This document shows positions 48,501-56,902 of a stretch of DNA of 64,000 nucleotides, one piece after another. The stretch lies in the NCBI RefSeq assembly GCF_000188035.1, contig NZ_AEUY02000005.1:496001-560000 (forward strand), written 5' to 3'. Positions within the stretch are counted from its first letter, which is position 1. Every line of letters starts with the position of its first letter. The DNA comes from Streptococcus pseudoporcinus LQ 940-04 (GTDB lineage: Bacteria; Bacillota; Bacilli; Lactobacillales; Streptococcaceae). A model generated the notes under the pieces. That model ran no database searches and was not told the DNA's origin. It was given only the letters and a program-made list of their open reading frames with translations. The position numbers and the translations under genes were made by a program.

Positions 48501-50099
48501 TTAGTTTTTCTTGCGTTTAGCAGCGTAAGTGTAGGCACCAGCACCAATGATCAGTGACAAGCCGCTTGCCACAAGAAGTGGGTTAACCGCTTTTTCACCT
48601 GTTGATGGTAAGTGCTCAGCGTTGTTGTTTGCTGCTGCATTGTTTTGACCAGCTTGAGCTGTTCCACCAGTGTGTGGTTCCACTTTATTTGGCATCTTAT
48701 TAAGCATGTCTGCCAAGTCTTTCTTAGCTTGGTCTAATTCTTTTTGTAATTTGGCTTTTTCTTCTGCACTCATTTGCGCATTCTTCTCAGCTTCTTCCTT
48801 AGCTTTAGCAACTTCTTCTTCTAAACCTTTAATAAGTTTATCTTTTTCAGCGAGAATAGCATTAAGGGCATCAATTTCTTTTTGGTGCTCTTCTTTAAGC
48901 TTGTCAATTTCAGCTTGAAGGGCTTCTTTTTCAGCTTTGACTTCTGCAAGTTCTTTGGCAAGTACTTCTACTTTTGCTTCAAGTTTTTCTGCTTCTACCT
49001 TAGCTTCTTCAAGTTCTTCTGTTAATGTAGCTACTTTTGCTTCAAGCTCTACTTTTACCTTATCAGCTTCTGCTAACTTAGCTTCTACTTCTGCAAGATC
49101 TGCTTTTGCTTTTTCAAGTTCTGAAGCAAGATCTGCTTTTGCTTTTTCAGCTGCCTCTAATTTTACTCGCGCTTCATTAAAGAAGGTTTCAGCAGTGGCA
49201 AGATTTTCTTTTAAATCTTCATTTTCTTTCATTAATTCTTGCTTACGGCTTTCTTCTTCAGCTAATAGTTTATCATATTCTTGTCTTGCATTCTCGAATT
49301 CCAGAGTAGCTTCCTCTAAACGCTCTTCAAGGCTAGCAAGTTTTGCTTCAGATTCAGCTTTAGTCTTCTTCAACTCTTCTTTTAACCCAGTATTTTCTTC
49401 ATCTTGATCAAGAATTTGCTTGCTTAAGTTTTCTGTTGACTCTGCATAGGCTTCCAATTGATCTTGAGCAGACTTCAAATCTTTTTCCTGTTGCTGAGAT
49501 TTAATTTTTGCTTCTCGAGCCAAATCTTCTAACTTACTTTTCTCTTTTTCAAGGTCAGTTTCTCTACCCTTTAACTGTTCAACTTCAGCAGTTTTTTCCA
49601 GTAGTTCTTTCTTACGGTTCTCATTTTGATTAACACGATTTTCAATTTCTTTTATAATTAACGAAATTAAACTTAAAGAATTTTGTTTCCAATCATTTTT
49701 ATCATTATTTCTGTATGTCCCAAATACACTGGAATAAGTATGAAGCTTTTCATATGGATAGCCAAACCTTCCATTATCCATATGAGAAACCAGCTCTCCC
49801 AAAGTATCAGCTGACAAAGTTTCTAAGAATTTTTTTGTCTCTTCTAGGATTCTTTCTTCTATTTTTTCTTCTTTACCATTTAAACCATACTCAGCCACTT
49901 TTTTCTCAGCTACTTTTTTAACAACAAATTCTTGCAAATTATCAAGCTCTTTTTTTATTAATTCAGAATCCTTTTCTTTTGCATAACTCGTTACTGTGCC
50001 AAGAACACCGCCAAAGCTGGAAAAGGCTGTTCCTGCTAATACCGCTGCTGTTACGGCTTTTCGTAACGCATGTTTGCGGTGTTTCATATTGTTTTTCAT
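48501..50099 (-). CDS. LPXTG-anchored M-like coiled-coil surface protein
   Basis: 532 residues from ATG 50099, seven bases after AAGGAG. Signal peptide of about 40 residues (HRKHALRKAVTAAVLAG, cut after TSYA); it lacks a full YSIRK motif. Residues 41-135 are mixed helix and probably the variable binding region. Residues about 135-460 are a continuous coiled coil rich in E, K, L and A. A short P/G/N/A-rich wall region follows, then LPSTG (497-501), a hydrophobic helix and a KRKKN tail, so sortase A anchors it to peptidoglycan. Such proteins bind plasminogen, fibrinogen or IgG and resist phagocytosis. S. canis SCM is a possible relative, not proven. Confidence 0.88.
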   Translation of the reverse strand: MKNNMKHRKHALRKAVTAAVLAGTAFSSFGGVLGTVTSYAKEKDSELIKKELDNLQEFVVKKVAEKKVAEYGLNGKEEKIEERILEETKKFLETLSADTLGELVSHMDNGRFGYPYEKLHTYSSVFGTYRNNDKNDWKQNSLSLISLIIKEIENRVNQNENRKKELLEKTAEVEQLKGRETDLEKEKSKLEDLAREAKIKSQQQEKDLKSAQDQLEAYAESTENLSKQILDQDEENTGLKEELKKTKAESEAKLASLEERLEEATLEFENARQEYDKLLAEEESRKQELMKENEDLKENLATAETFFNEARVKLEAAEKAKADLASELEKAKADLAEVEAKLAEADKVKVELEAKVATLTEELEEAKVEAEKLEAKVEVLAKELAEVKAEKEALQAEIDKLKEEHQKEIDALNAILAEKDKLIKGLEEEVAKAKEEAEKNAQMSAEEKAKLQKELDQAKKDLADMLNKMPNKVEPHTGGTAQAGQNNAAANNNAEHLPSTGEKAVNPLLVASGLSLIIGAGAYTYAAKRKKN

Positions 50100-50291
50100 T
50101 TTCTTTCTCCTTATATACATGAAAATTCTCATTTTTTTGTTAGTTTGACAAGTCTGTCAAGGCTGTCATAACAGTTATTTGGGCACACTTGGTCAACTAC
50201 GTTCCTAGTATATATCACAGCTCATTAATATTAAAGTCCACGTTTTTAATAAAAATTTAAATTTATGAATGCTAAATTAAACAAGTTAGTT
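50100..50291 (-). promoter_or_regulatory. Upstream region of the M-like gene
   Basis: TTGACA (50160-50155 read on the minus strand) is part of a perfect palindrome TTGACA-N4-TGTCAA at 50145-50160; TATATAC farther upstream is another -10 candidate. AT-rich tracts near 50230-50270 resemble the region where RofA-like proteins bind, by analogy only. The divergent RofA-like gene starts at 50422. Confidence 0.45.
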
Positions 50292-50334
50292 TATAATAGT
50301 ATTGCAGGCTGGTTTTCTTCCAGCCATTTTTATT
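50292..50334 (+). promoter_or_regulatory. RofA-like gene promoter followed by a hairpin at the RNA 5' end
   Basis: TATAAT at 50292-50297 predicts a start near 50304. A stem GGCTGG / CCAGCC (50307-50325) begins at once and is followed by ATTTTTATT, so the leader of about 118 bases opens with a hairpin plus U-rich tract. Confidence 0.5.
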
Positions 50335-50421
50335 GGAAATCACCCTAACTAAAAATGGCCAGACACCCGTAATACCTTGATCTAGGAGGAGTAACCAAGC
50401 CCAACATGTCAAGGAGAAAAG

Positions 50422-51945
50422 ATGATAACCACTAAAGAATTATTTTCTAATCAACAACTACGTAGTTTTAATTTACTCAAACTGCTCAACCAAGAAGAGC
50501 ATTGCTGTGATTATAAGGACATCTGTCATCATTTAGACTGTTCTTTTCTAACCCTCCAAACTGAGATTGCGCATTTGTCGACGTTTTCTGAAATCAAATC
50601 TCTTCCTTATAAAGGGCCTTATTTAACACTCGATTACCAAAAGGAATCGGGACCACAAAAGCTCTACCAGTCGATCTTATTAGAGACCCCCTCTTTACGT
50701 TTAATAGAAGCAATCTTTTTTGAAAGCTTCGACTCGCTAGACGAATTGGCTGAAAGTCTCTTTATTAGTCTGTCGACCCTTAAACGTTTAATTAAGCGTA
50801 CCAACCATTTTCTGCAGCTGGTTTACAGTTGCTACATTGACTTTAAAAGCATTAGCATCAAAGGCAGAGAAGAGGACATTAGGCTTCTTTACCTCAAGTA
50901 TTTTTCTGAGGCCTATGATTGTGACCAGTGGCCCTTCGTCAATCGGGTGAATGAAAAAGCGGTCATGCGCTTGATTGACCTCATCGCTCAGGAACTGGAC
51001 ACCCCGATGAGTCACTTTTTCTTTCACCACCTGAAAGTTGTTGCTGGTGTTAACATTATCCGTTTTGCTAAAGGCTACCGCATTAGCCAAACCTACTCCA
51101 GAAGCACCCGCCTCTTTCAAAAACTCAAAGAGGATCCCAACTTGCAGGAGCTGGCCCAGCTCTTTTGGCAAGATTTTACCCAGCCACTAGACGCTTTAGC
51201 CCTGTCAGAAATCTTCTCAACCTATTTCCATCAGGAAATCATGGTCAATCCCCAAGACGATAGCTCTCAGACTCTTCCTCCAGCACCAGAAGAGCCAAAC
51301 ATCATTTCTTATAAGGAGTGGCTAGAGACCTTGGGGACTATCCAAAAACGCCTCTCGCTACCTATTGCTAACGCCGAAGAGATTGCAAAGATTTTGCATA
51401 ATGCCACAATCTTAAAAGAACATGACGCTTATCAGAGCTACTTAGTCTATGACTATAAAGAGCCCTACATTGACTATTTCCAAAAATCTTACCCCTTACT
51501 CTTAGAAGCCTTGAAAAAAGCTCTTCTCACCCCTTTCACCAAGCGAGGGATTGATTGTCCGGAAAAACAAGCGCAACAGCTCTTGTATTCTTTACTGGTC
51601 AACTGGGATAACCTCTTTTTACACCTCAGTCAGTCCATCAGCCAGCAAAAAGTTCTGGTCATTGAAAAAGGAACCCGAAACACTGGTCAATTCTTAAAAG
51701 CCTTCACCGGGCACTATTTCGATATTACTATCCATGACCATTACGAGATTGACATGCGGGCTATCCGTAAGAAGTACGACCTGGTCCTAACGGATATTAG
51801 CTTAGAAAAAAGCGAAGGCATTGACATTTACTTTTTCAGCCAGTTAGTCCCCAGTATCGCCCTTGAAGAACTAAACCACTACCTAAAAGAAAAAGTGGAA
51901 CAACATTTCATGACCTGCTTAGAGCAAACTGACGACCCCTCATAA
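50422..51945 (+). CDS. RofA-like protein (RALP) stand-alone transcriptional regulator
   Basis: 507 residues, start behind AAGGAG. N-terminal winged HTH and Mga-type HTH (FDSLDELAESLFISLSTLKRLIKRT near 95-120) and a C-terminal PRD/EIIB-like region, the architecture of RofA, Nra and Mga. It is divergent from the M-like gene and directly upstream of hslO, the place where S. pyogenes has its FCT region. It should regulate the M-like gene and perhaps other adhesins. It is more like RofA/Nra than Mga by length and position. Confidence 0.85.
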   Translation: MITTKELFSNQQLRSFNLLKLLNQEEHCCDYKDICHHLDCSFLTLQTEIAHLSTFSEIKSLPYKGPYLTLDYQKESGPQKLYQSILLETPSLRLIEAIFFESFDSLDELAESLFISLSTLKRLIKRTNHFLQLVYSCYIDFKSISIKGREEDIRLLYLKYFSEAYDCDQWPFVNRVNEKAVMRLIDLIAQELDTPMSHFFFHHLKVVAGVNIIRFAKGYRISQTYSRSTRLFQKLKEDPNLQELAQLFWQDFTQPLDALALSEIFSTYFHQEIMVNPQDDSSQTLPPAPEEPNIISYKEWLETLGTIQKRLSLPIANAEEIAKILHNATILKEHDAYQSYLVYDYKEPYIDYFQKSYPLLLEALKKALLTPFTKRGIDCPEKQAQQLLYSLLVNWDNLFLHLSQSISQQKVLVIEKGTRNTGQFLKAFTGHYFDITIHDHYEIDMRAIRKKYDLVLTDISLEKSEGIDIYFFSQLVPSIALEELNHYLKEKVEQHFMTCLEQTDDPS

Positions 51946-51951
51946 CTGACC

Positions 51952-51980
51952 CTAGCTCATCTGCTAATAAGATGAGCTAG
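51952..51980 (+). terminator. Hairpin after the RofA-like gene
   Basis: Perfect 11-bp stem CTAGCTCATCT / AGATGAGCTAG with a seven-base loop. The tail is only moderately T-rich. Confidence 0.6.
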
Positions 51981-52051
51981 TCCTCTTCCTATAGAGGGTA
52001 ATCCCCTTAAAAATTAAGAGGTGATTCAGGGTCAGAAAAGGGTCTTTATGC

Positions 52052-52064
52052 TATAATAATAGTT
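52052..52064 (+). promoter_or_regulatory. hslO promoter giving a leaderless or near-leaderless message
   Basis: TATAAT at 52052-52057 stands only seven bases before the ATG at 52065. The expected start of RNA falls on or beside the start codon, and there is no Shine-Dalgarno sequence. Confidence 0.5.
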
Positions 52065-52937
52065 ATGGATAAATTGATTAAATCACTGGCACAATCTGGC
52101 TCTTTTAGAGCCTTTGTGCTTGATAGTACCGAAACTGTTAAAAAGGCACAGGAGAAACACGGCACCCTGTCATCATCGACAGTGGCGCTTGGTCGCACCC
52201 TGATTGCCAACCAAATCTTAGCTGCCAACCAAAAAGGGGATAGCAAGGTGACCGTCAAAGTCATCGGTGACTCCTCTTTTGGTCATATCATTTCAGTTGC
52301 TGACACCAAAGGTCATGTTAAAGGTTATATTCAAAACACTGGCGTTGACATTAAAAAAACGGCGACTGGCGAGGTCCTTGTTGGTCCTTTTATGGGTAAG
52401 GGCCACTTTGTCTCCATTGTTGACTATGGCACAGGTAACCCCTACACGTCAACAACACCCTTGATTTCTGGCGAAATCGGTGAAGATTTTGCCTATTTCT
52501 TAACCGAGTCAGAGCAAACCCCTTCTGCTGTTGGTTTGAACGTTCTCCTTGATGAGGAGGATAAGGTTAAAGTGGCCGGAGGCTTTATGTTGCAAGCCCT
52601 GCCCGGAGCTAGTCAAGAGGAAATCGCCCGCTACGAGGAGAGATTGCAAAAGATGCCTGCCATCTCAAGTTTACTCCTCTCTGAAGACCCTATTCAAGCT
52701 CTCCTAGATGCCCTTTATGGTGATGATCCTTATAAACGGCTTTCTGAAGAGCCTCTCAGCTTCCAGTGTGACTGCTCTAGGGAACGGTTTGAGTCAGCCC
52801 TAATGAGCTTACCTAATAGTGATTTACAAGACATGATTGACCAGGATCATGGCGCCGAAATTGTTTGCCAGTTCTGTCAAACCATCTATCACTTTGACGA
52901 CCACGATTTGAAAGGGATTATCAATGACAAAGCTTAA
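52065..52937 (+). CDS. hslO: Hsp33 redox-regulated molecular chaperone
   Basis: 290 residues with the normal N-terminus ([17 protein letters not shown]). The C-terminal zinc/redox switch is intact: CDC near residue 233 and CQFC near 266. Under oxidative stress these cysteines lose zinc, form disulfides and activate the holdase. Followed by dusB with a 14-base overlap, so the two are cotranscribed. No ribosome site precedes the start. Confidence 0.95.
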   Translation: MDKLIKSLAQSGSFRAFVLDSTETVKKAQEKHGTLSSSTVALGRTLIANQILAANQKGDSKVTVKVIGDSSFGHIISVADTKGHVKGYIQNTGVDIKKTATGEVLVGPFMGKGHFVSIVDYGTGNPYTSTTPLISGEIGEDFAYFLTESEQTPSAVGLNVLLDEEDKVKVAGGFMLQALPGASQEEIARYEERLQKMPAISSLLLSEDPIQALLDALYGDDPYKRLSEEPLSFQCDCSRERFESALMSLPNSDLQDMIDQDHGAEIVCQFCQTIYHFDDHDLKGIINDKA

Positions 52938-53901
52938 TTCATCTTTTAAGATTGGGACGGTTGACATCCCACACCGCACGGTTTTGGCCCCCATGGCTGG
53001 TGTCACCAACTCTGCTTTTAGGACCATTGCTAAGGAATTTGGTGCTGGCCTAGTGGTTATGGAGATGATTTCTGAAAAAGGCCTCCTCTATAACAACGAA
53101 AAAACCTTGCACATGCTCCACATTGACGAGACAGAACACCCCATGTCCATTCAACTCTTTGGGGGTGATGCGGAAGGGTTAAAACGGGCTGCCGATTTTA
53201 TCCAAACCAAGACCAAGGCTGATATTGTTGACATTAATATGGGCTGCCCGGTCAATAAAGTTGTCAAAAATGAAGCCGGTGCCAAATGGTTGCGCGACCC
53301 CGACAAAATCTATCACATCGTTTCCCAAGTGACATCGGTCCTTGATATACCACTCACTGTTAAGATGCGCACGGGCTGGGCGGATAGTTCGCTGGCTGTT
53401 GAAAATGCCCTTGCTGCCGAGTCTGCGGGTGTTGCTGCGCTGGCTATGCACGGCCGGACCCGTGAGCAGATGTATACAGGAAGATGTGACCACGACACCC
53501 TGGCGCGCGTCTCTAAAGCGCTGACCAAGATTCCTTTTATCGGCAATGGCGATGTGCGGACTGTCCAAGATGCCAAATTTATGATTGAGGAAATCGGTGT
53601 TGATGCTGTAATGATTGGACGCGCAGCCATGAACAACCCTTACTTGTTTACGCAAATCAACCACTTTTTTGAGACGGGTGACATCTTACCTGATCTTCCA
53701 TTTGCCAAAAAACTGGACATCGCTGAGGACCATCTGACCCGCTTAATTAAGCTCAAGGGTGAAACCATTGCTGTCCGAGAATTCCGCGGGCTAGCTCCCC
53801 ATTATTTACGCGGCACTGCTGGGGCTGCTAAAGTCCGTGGAGCTGTATCACGCGCTGATACTTTGGCACAAGTCCAAGAGATTTTTGCCCAAGTTCGCTA
53901 A
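52924..53901 (+). CDS. dusB: tRNA-dihydrouridine synthase DusB
   Basis: 325 residues. FMN-dependent Dus family motifs: [13 protein letters not shown] near 20, [17 protein letters not shown] with the catalytic cysteine near 105, and [13 protein letters not shown] near 228. It reduces uridines in the D-loop of tRNA. Starts 14 bases inside hslO, in the order hslO-dusB seen in streptococci. Confidence 0.93.
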   Translation: MTKLNSSFKIGTVDIPHRTVLAPMAGVTNSAFRTIAKEFGAGLVVMEMISEKGLLYNNEKTLHMLHIDETEHPMSIQLFGGDAEGLKRAADFIQTKTKADIVDINMGCPVNKVVKNEAGAKWLRDPDKIYHIVSQVTSVLDIPLTVKMRTGWADSSLAVENALAAESAGVAALAMHGRTREQMYTGRCDHDTLARVSKALTKIPFIGNGDVRTVQDAKFMIEEIGVDAVMIGRAAMNNPYLFTQINHFFETGDILPDLPFAKKLDIAEDHLTRLIKLKGETIAVREFRGLAPHYLRGTAGAAKVRGAVSRADTLAQVQEIFAQVR

Positions 53902-53919
53902 GACCATTGAAGGAGAATC

Positions 53920-54561
53920 ATGTTGATTGTACTAGCCGGAACTATTGGAGCAGGTAAGAGCTCTCTTGCTACTGCTCTTGGAGATTATTTGGGGACTGAT
54001 GTTTTTTATGAAGCTGTTGACAATAACCCCGTTCTTGATCTCTACTACCAAGACCCTAAGAAATATGCCTTTTTACTCCAAATTTTCTTTTTGAACAAAC
54101 GGTTCAAATCTATTAAAGAGGCCTACAAAGCTGATAATAACGTTCTCGATCGTTCTATTTTTGAAGACGAGCTCTTTTTGAAGCTCAATTACAAAAATGG
54201 CAATGTCACCAAAGCAGAACTTGATATCTACCAAGAACTGCTGGCCAACATGCTGGAAGAATTAGAAGGCATGCCCAAGAAACGGCCTGACCTCTTAATT
54301 TATATTGACGTTTCTTTTGAGAAAATGTTGGAACGCATCGCCAAACGGGGGCGCTCTTTTGAACAAGTCGATGATAACCCAGGCTTAGAAGAATACTACT
54401 ACCAAGTCCACGAAGAATACCCGACGTGGTATGAGGAATATGAGGTTTCACCCAAAATGAGAATCGACGGTGACGCCTTAGATTTTGTCCAGAATCCTGA
54501 AGACTTAAGCAAAGTCCTCCAAATGATTGACGACAAACTGAAAACATTAGACCTATTGTAA
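53920..54561 (+). CDS. Deoxynucleoside kinase (deoxyadenosine/deoxyguanosine type)
   Basis: 213 residues, start ATG behind AAGGAG. P-loop GTIGAGKSS near residue 7, DRSIFEDELF with the DRS motif near 78, and the lid arginines in ERIAKRGRSFE near 140. It phosphorylates deoxynucleosides for nucleotide salvage. Last gene of hslO-dusB-dNK, ending at a strong terminator. Confidence 0.88.
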   Translation: MLIVLAGTIGAGKSSLATALGDYLGTDVFYEAVDNNPVLDLYYQDPKKYAFLLQIFFLNKRFKSIKEAYKADNNVLDRSIFEDELFLKLNYKNGNVTKAELDIYQELLANMLEELEGMPKKRPDLLIYIDVSFEKMLERIAKRGRSFEQVDDNPGLEEYYYQVHEEYPTWYEEYEVSPKMRIDGDALDFVQNPEDLSKVLQMIDDKLKTLDLL

Positions 54562-54590
54562 AAAAAACAACCCACTTTTGTGAGTCGTTC

Positions 54591-54637
54591 AGATTGAAGA
54601 AAAAGTCCAATTGGGATTATTTTCTTCAATCTTTTTT
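54591..54637 (+). terminator. Terminator of the hslO-dusB-kinase operon
   Basis: 13-bp stem AGATTGAAGAAAA / TTTTCTTCAATCT with a 16-base loop and a T run. Confidence 0.8.
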
Positions 54638-54815
54638 CTTGAACTTGGTGATCAAAACTTTAACCCCGTACCAAACCATCATTCATTAGTTTGCTACAAC
54701 AATCATTTTAACCTCTAATAGCTTAAGTTCCACTATTGTAGACTGCTATAAAAATTGCTATAATATTATCAATGAAAGCGTTTTACCGCTTTTGATTCAG
54801 TAAAGGAGTCTAAAA

Positions 54816-55880
54816 ATGGAAATCGAAAAAATTAGAGACGGGTTAAAACAAGTTGGTAAGAGGGTAAGTGAGCTAAGTAGCAATATTACGAATGAGGAGC
54901 AAACTAAAAATGCCTTTATTATGCCATTCTTCCAAGCACTAGGCTACGATATCTTTAATCCTCTTGAATTTGTCCCTGAATTTACTGCAGATGTGGGAAT
55001 AAAGAAAGGAGAGAAAGTTGACTATGCTATCATCATTGATAAACAGCCACAAATCCTAATTGAGTGCAAATCCATAAATCAAGAATTGACGAAACATGAT
55101 TCTCAACTGTTTAGGTATTTTGGTACCACTACATCAAAATTTGGATTACTTACAAATGGTAAAGAGTATAAATTTTTTACTGATTTAGATGAGCCAAACA
55201 AAATGGATACCACTCCCTTTCTTATCATTGACATCACAGATATTAAAGATAATCAATTCAACGAAATTATTAAATTCCATAAAGAAAATTTTGATATTGA
55301 TAACATTGTGTCATCTGCATCAGAATTAAAATATTTGAATAATTTAAAAAGCTTTTTAAACGAAAATATTAATGCACCAACTGATTCATTTTTAAAGTAC
55401 CTTGTTTCGGAAATCTATGACGGGGTTAAAACTCAAAATGTTCTTGATAATTTTAAACCTATCATTGCTAAAGGGTTCAACCAATTTATAAATGATAGGG
55501 TTAACGAAAAATTAAGTGCGGCGCTAAATACAAATGTTGAAGTGAAAGAAACAGAAGTTGTTTCAGAAAACCGGACAACTAATGAAGATGAACTACAAAA
55601 TGACATCGTTACTACACCACAAGAACTTGAAGTCTATACAGTTGTTAAAATGTTGTTAAAAGATACAATTGACCCCACTCGCGTGATTTATCGTGATAAC
55701 AAGAGTTATTTTAACGTATTGATTGATAACAGTGTAAAGAAATGGATTGTACGCTTTAGAACAAATTCAAAAAAATCTACGATTGAAGTACGTAATAAGG
55801 GGGTTTTTGAAATTAACTCACCCTTAGATATTTCAAGATATCAAAAAAAAATCATTGAAGCAGTGACACCATTTTTATGA
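54816..55880 (+). CDS. Orphan HsdR-N-like nuclease (COG4748 group)
   Basis: 354 residues, start behind AAAGGAG with TATAAT near 54762. The N-terminal half is the restriction-enzyme type I HsdR N-domain: E28, D69 in EKVDYAIIID, the E83-x-K85 pair in ILIECKSINQE and Q97 in SQLFRYF, a complete PD-(D/E)xK nuclease core. No helicase motor, methylase or specificity gene is near. A separate C-terminal domain (about 270-354; YFNVLIDNSVKKWIVRFR) may bind nucleic acid. Sampled lines of the gene are 23-28% G+C against about 48% in the kinase gene before it, which suggests recent transfer. A stand-alone defence function is possible. Confidence 0.8.
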   Translation: MEIEKIRDGLKQVGKRVSELSSNITNEEQTKNAFIMPFFQALGYDIFNPLEFVPEFTADVGIKKGEKVDYAIIIDKQPQILIECKSINQELTKHDSQLFRYFGTTTSKFGLLTNGKEYKFFTDLDEPNKMDTTPFLIIDITDIKDNQFNEIIKFHKENFDIDNIVSSASELKYLNNLKSFLNENINAPTDSFLKYLVSEIYDGVKTQNVLDNFKPIIAKGFNQFINDRVNEKLSAALNTNVEVKETEVVSENRTTNEDELQNDIVTTPQELEVYTVVKMLLKDTIDPTRVIYRDNKSYFNVLIDNSVKKWIVRFRTNSKKSTIEVRNKGVFEINSPLDISRYQKKIIEAVTPFL

Positions 55881-55927
55881 GTAAGCAGTGGCTTGGTCAT
55901 CAAGGTCTGATCTGAGTAAAACAGCAT

Positions 55928-56059
55928 CTAAACCGCATGTTCAGCATATTGAATAATGCCGGTTTTGACATGGTTTCTGTTAGTAGTCACTACTTGACGA
56001 CAAGCCATCAAACCAAGCAAAACTAATGCCATCATACCCAATCGAAATCCCCTTTTCCT
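55928..56059 (-). pseudogene. Remnant of a TrpX-type ABC substrate-binding lipoprotein
   Basis: Read on the minus strand the frame gives KRGFRLGMMALVLLGLMAC (lipobox LMAC), then VKTGIIQYAEH, and a stop (TAG). The sequence V-K-x-GI-x-QY-x-EH is the N-terminus of TrpX/ABC-type tryptophan-binding proteins. One base shift at AEH restores GLDAV, the family continuation, so a frameshift killed it. The start codon also seems lost: AGG (56059-56057) stands where ATG is expected, six bases after GAGGAG. The homology ends near 55881, right at the end of the AT-rich nuclease gene. A decayed gene truncated at that junction is the simplest reading. Confidence 0.75.
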
Positions 56060-56086
56060 GTAACTCCTCTTTTCTTGACTATAAAA

Positions 56087-56125
56087 ATCAGACCATTTAG
56101 AACTATCTAAATGGTCTGATACACT
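56087..56125 (-). terminator. Terminator of ssb
   Basis: Perfect 14-bp stem ATCAGACCATTTAG / CTAAATGGTCTGAT with a six-base loop, followed by TTTTTAT on the minus strand. Confidence 0.85.
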
Positions 56126-56520
56126 TAAAAAGGAAGTGCCTCTTCGTCTAGAAGTAAATCACAAAGATCATCAGCCAAGTTGTTTTCTCTAACAGCCCGC
56201 TGAGCGCGACTCTCTAAGAGTTGATAGGATTGGCATAAAACCTCAGTCATATAAGCTGTCTTGTCGTCTTTTTCGTACTTGCGGATACGTAGCTCCCCAT
56301 CAAGCGAAACCAGACTACCCTTGCTACCATACGAAGTCAGACTTTCAGCTAATCGTCCCCAAAGAACAAGATTAACAAAATCAACTTGACGTTCACCTTC
56401 GGCATTTTTGAACCGTCGATTGACCGCAATTGAAACACGGCACAGGTGCTTATCGTTTGGCGTCTTAATTAAATCAGGATCACTAACCAGCCGACCAATC
56501 ATAATTACTTTATTATACAT
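56125..56520 (-). CDS. ssb: Single-stranded DNA-binding protein, short SsbB type
   Basis: 131 residues, an OB-fold from residue 1 to about 105 (MIGRLVSDPDL, VSIAVNRRF and FVNLVLWGRLAESL) with a short acidic tail ending EEALPF, which recruits partner proteins. SsbA proteins are about 165-180 residues; this length fits the competence-induced SsbB that protects incoming single strands during transformation. Start behind AGGAGG. Confidence 0.9.
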   Translation of the reverse strand: MYNKVIMIGRLVSDPDLIKTPNDKHLCRVSIAVNRRFKNAEGERQVDFVNLVLWGRLAESLTSYGSKGSLVSLDGELRIRKYEKDDKTAYMTEVLCQSYQLLESRAQRAVRENNLADDLCDLLLDEEALPF

Positions 56521-56540
56521 TTTTCGTCCTCCTAATTACT

Positions 56541-56548
56541 TATCCGAA
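56541..56548 (-). promoter_or_regulatory. Possible degenerate cin-box upstream of ssb
   Basis: TTCGGATA (minus strand) differs from the ComX box TACGAATA at two positions and lies 21 bases upstream of the ssb start, in a T-rich stretch. Confidence 0.3.
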
Positions 56549-56687
56549 AATAGTTGAACAAATAAGCTGATTTTAACAGATAAATTTCTTTTAAAGGCTA
56601 AAACTTCCAAACTCCTTATCACTAAGCCTTAGCCTTGTCTTTTGTTCACAGATCTGTTATTTTAAATTAAAAAGAGGAGACTAAAAG

Positions 56688-56858
56688 ATGACATTGACAT
56701 TTGCCGTCGGTACTTTTCTAACCTTATTATTTTCCCGTTTTATCTGGTTTCAAATAACAAGAGGTAACTGGTACTATGATTTTTTCGGCAGTCTTTTTAT
56801 TGCTGCTCTTACAACTCTCATTAGCTATTTTCTTACTAAAGGCTCTAAAAAACCTTAG
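56688..56858 (+). CDS. Small membrane protein of 56 residues
   Basis: ATG 56688, eight bases after GAGGAG, to TAG at 56856-56858. Two membrane helices (about 3-22 and 31-50) with a WFQITRGNWYYDF loop and a basic KGSKKP tail. The ribosome site and a terminator hairpin that overlaps the stop codon argue that it is a real gene. No family is recognised. It stands on the opposite strand to ssb and ytpR. Confidence 0.75.
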   Translation: MTLTFAVGTFLTLLFSRFIWFQITRGNWYYDFFGSLFIAALTTLISYFLTKGSKKP

Positions 56859-56887
56859 TTCAGTTTGGAAACTAAGGTTTTTTTGTT
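56850..56887 (+). terminator. Terminator of the small membrane protein gene
   Basis: AAACCTTAGTT / AACTAAGGTTT stem (11 bp), nine-base loop, then T run. The stop codon lies in its left arm. The minus strand could use it for ytpR. Confidence 0.8.
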
Positions 56888-56902
56888 TATAATCATGTTT
56901 TT

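Noticed and set aside
48670..49407. Serine/alanine-rich open frames on the plus strand inside the M-like gene
   Set aside because: They are antisense shadows of the coiled-coil codons for E, K and A; no ribosome site and a typical low-complexity product.
53179..53664. Minus-strand frames inside dusB
   Set aside because: Antisense to a highly conserved enzyme gene, with no family resemblance.
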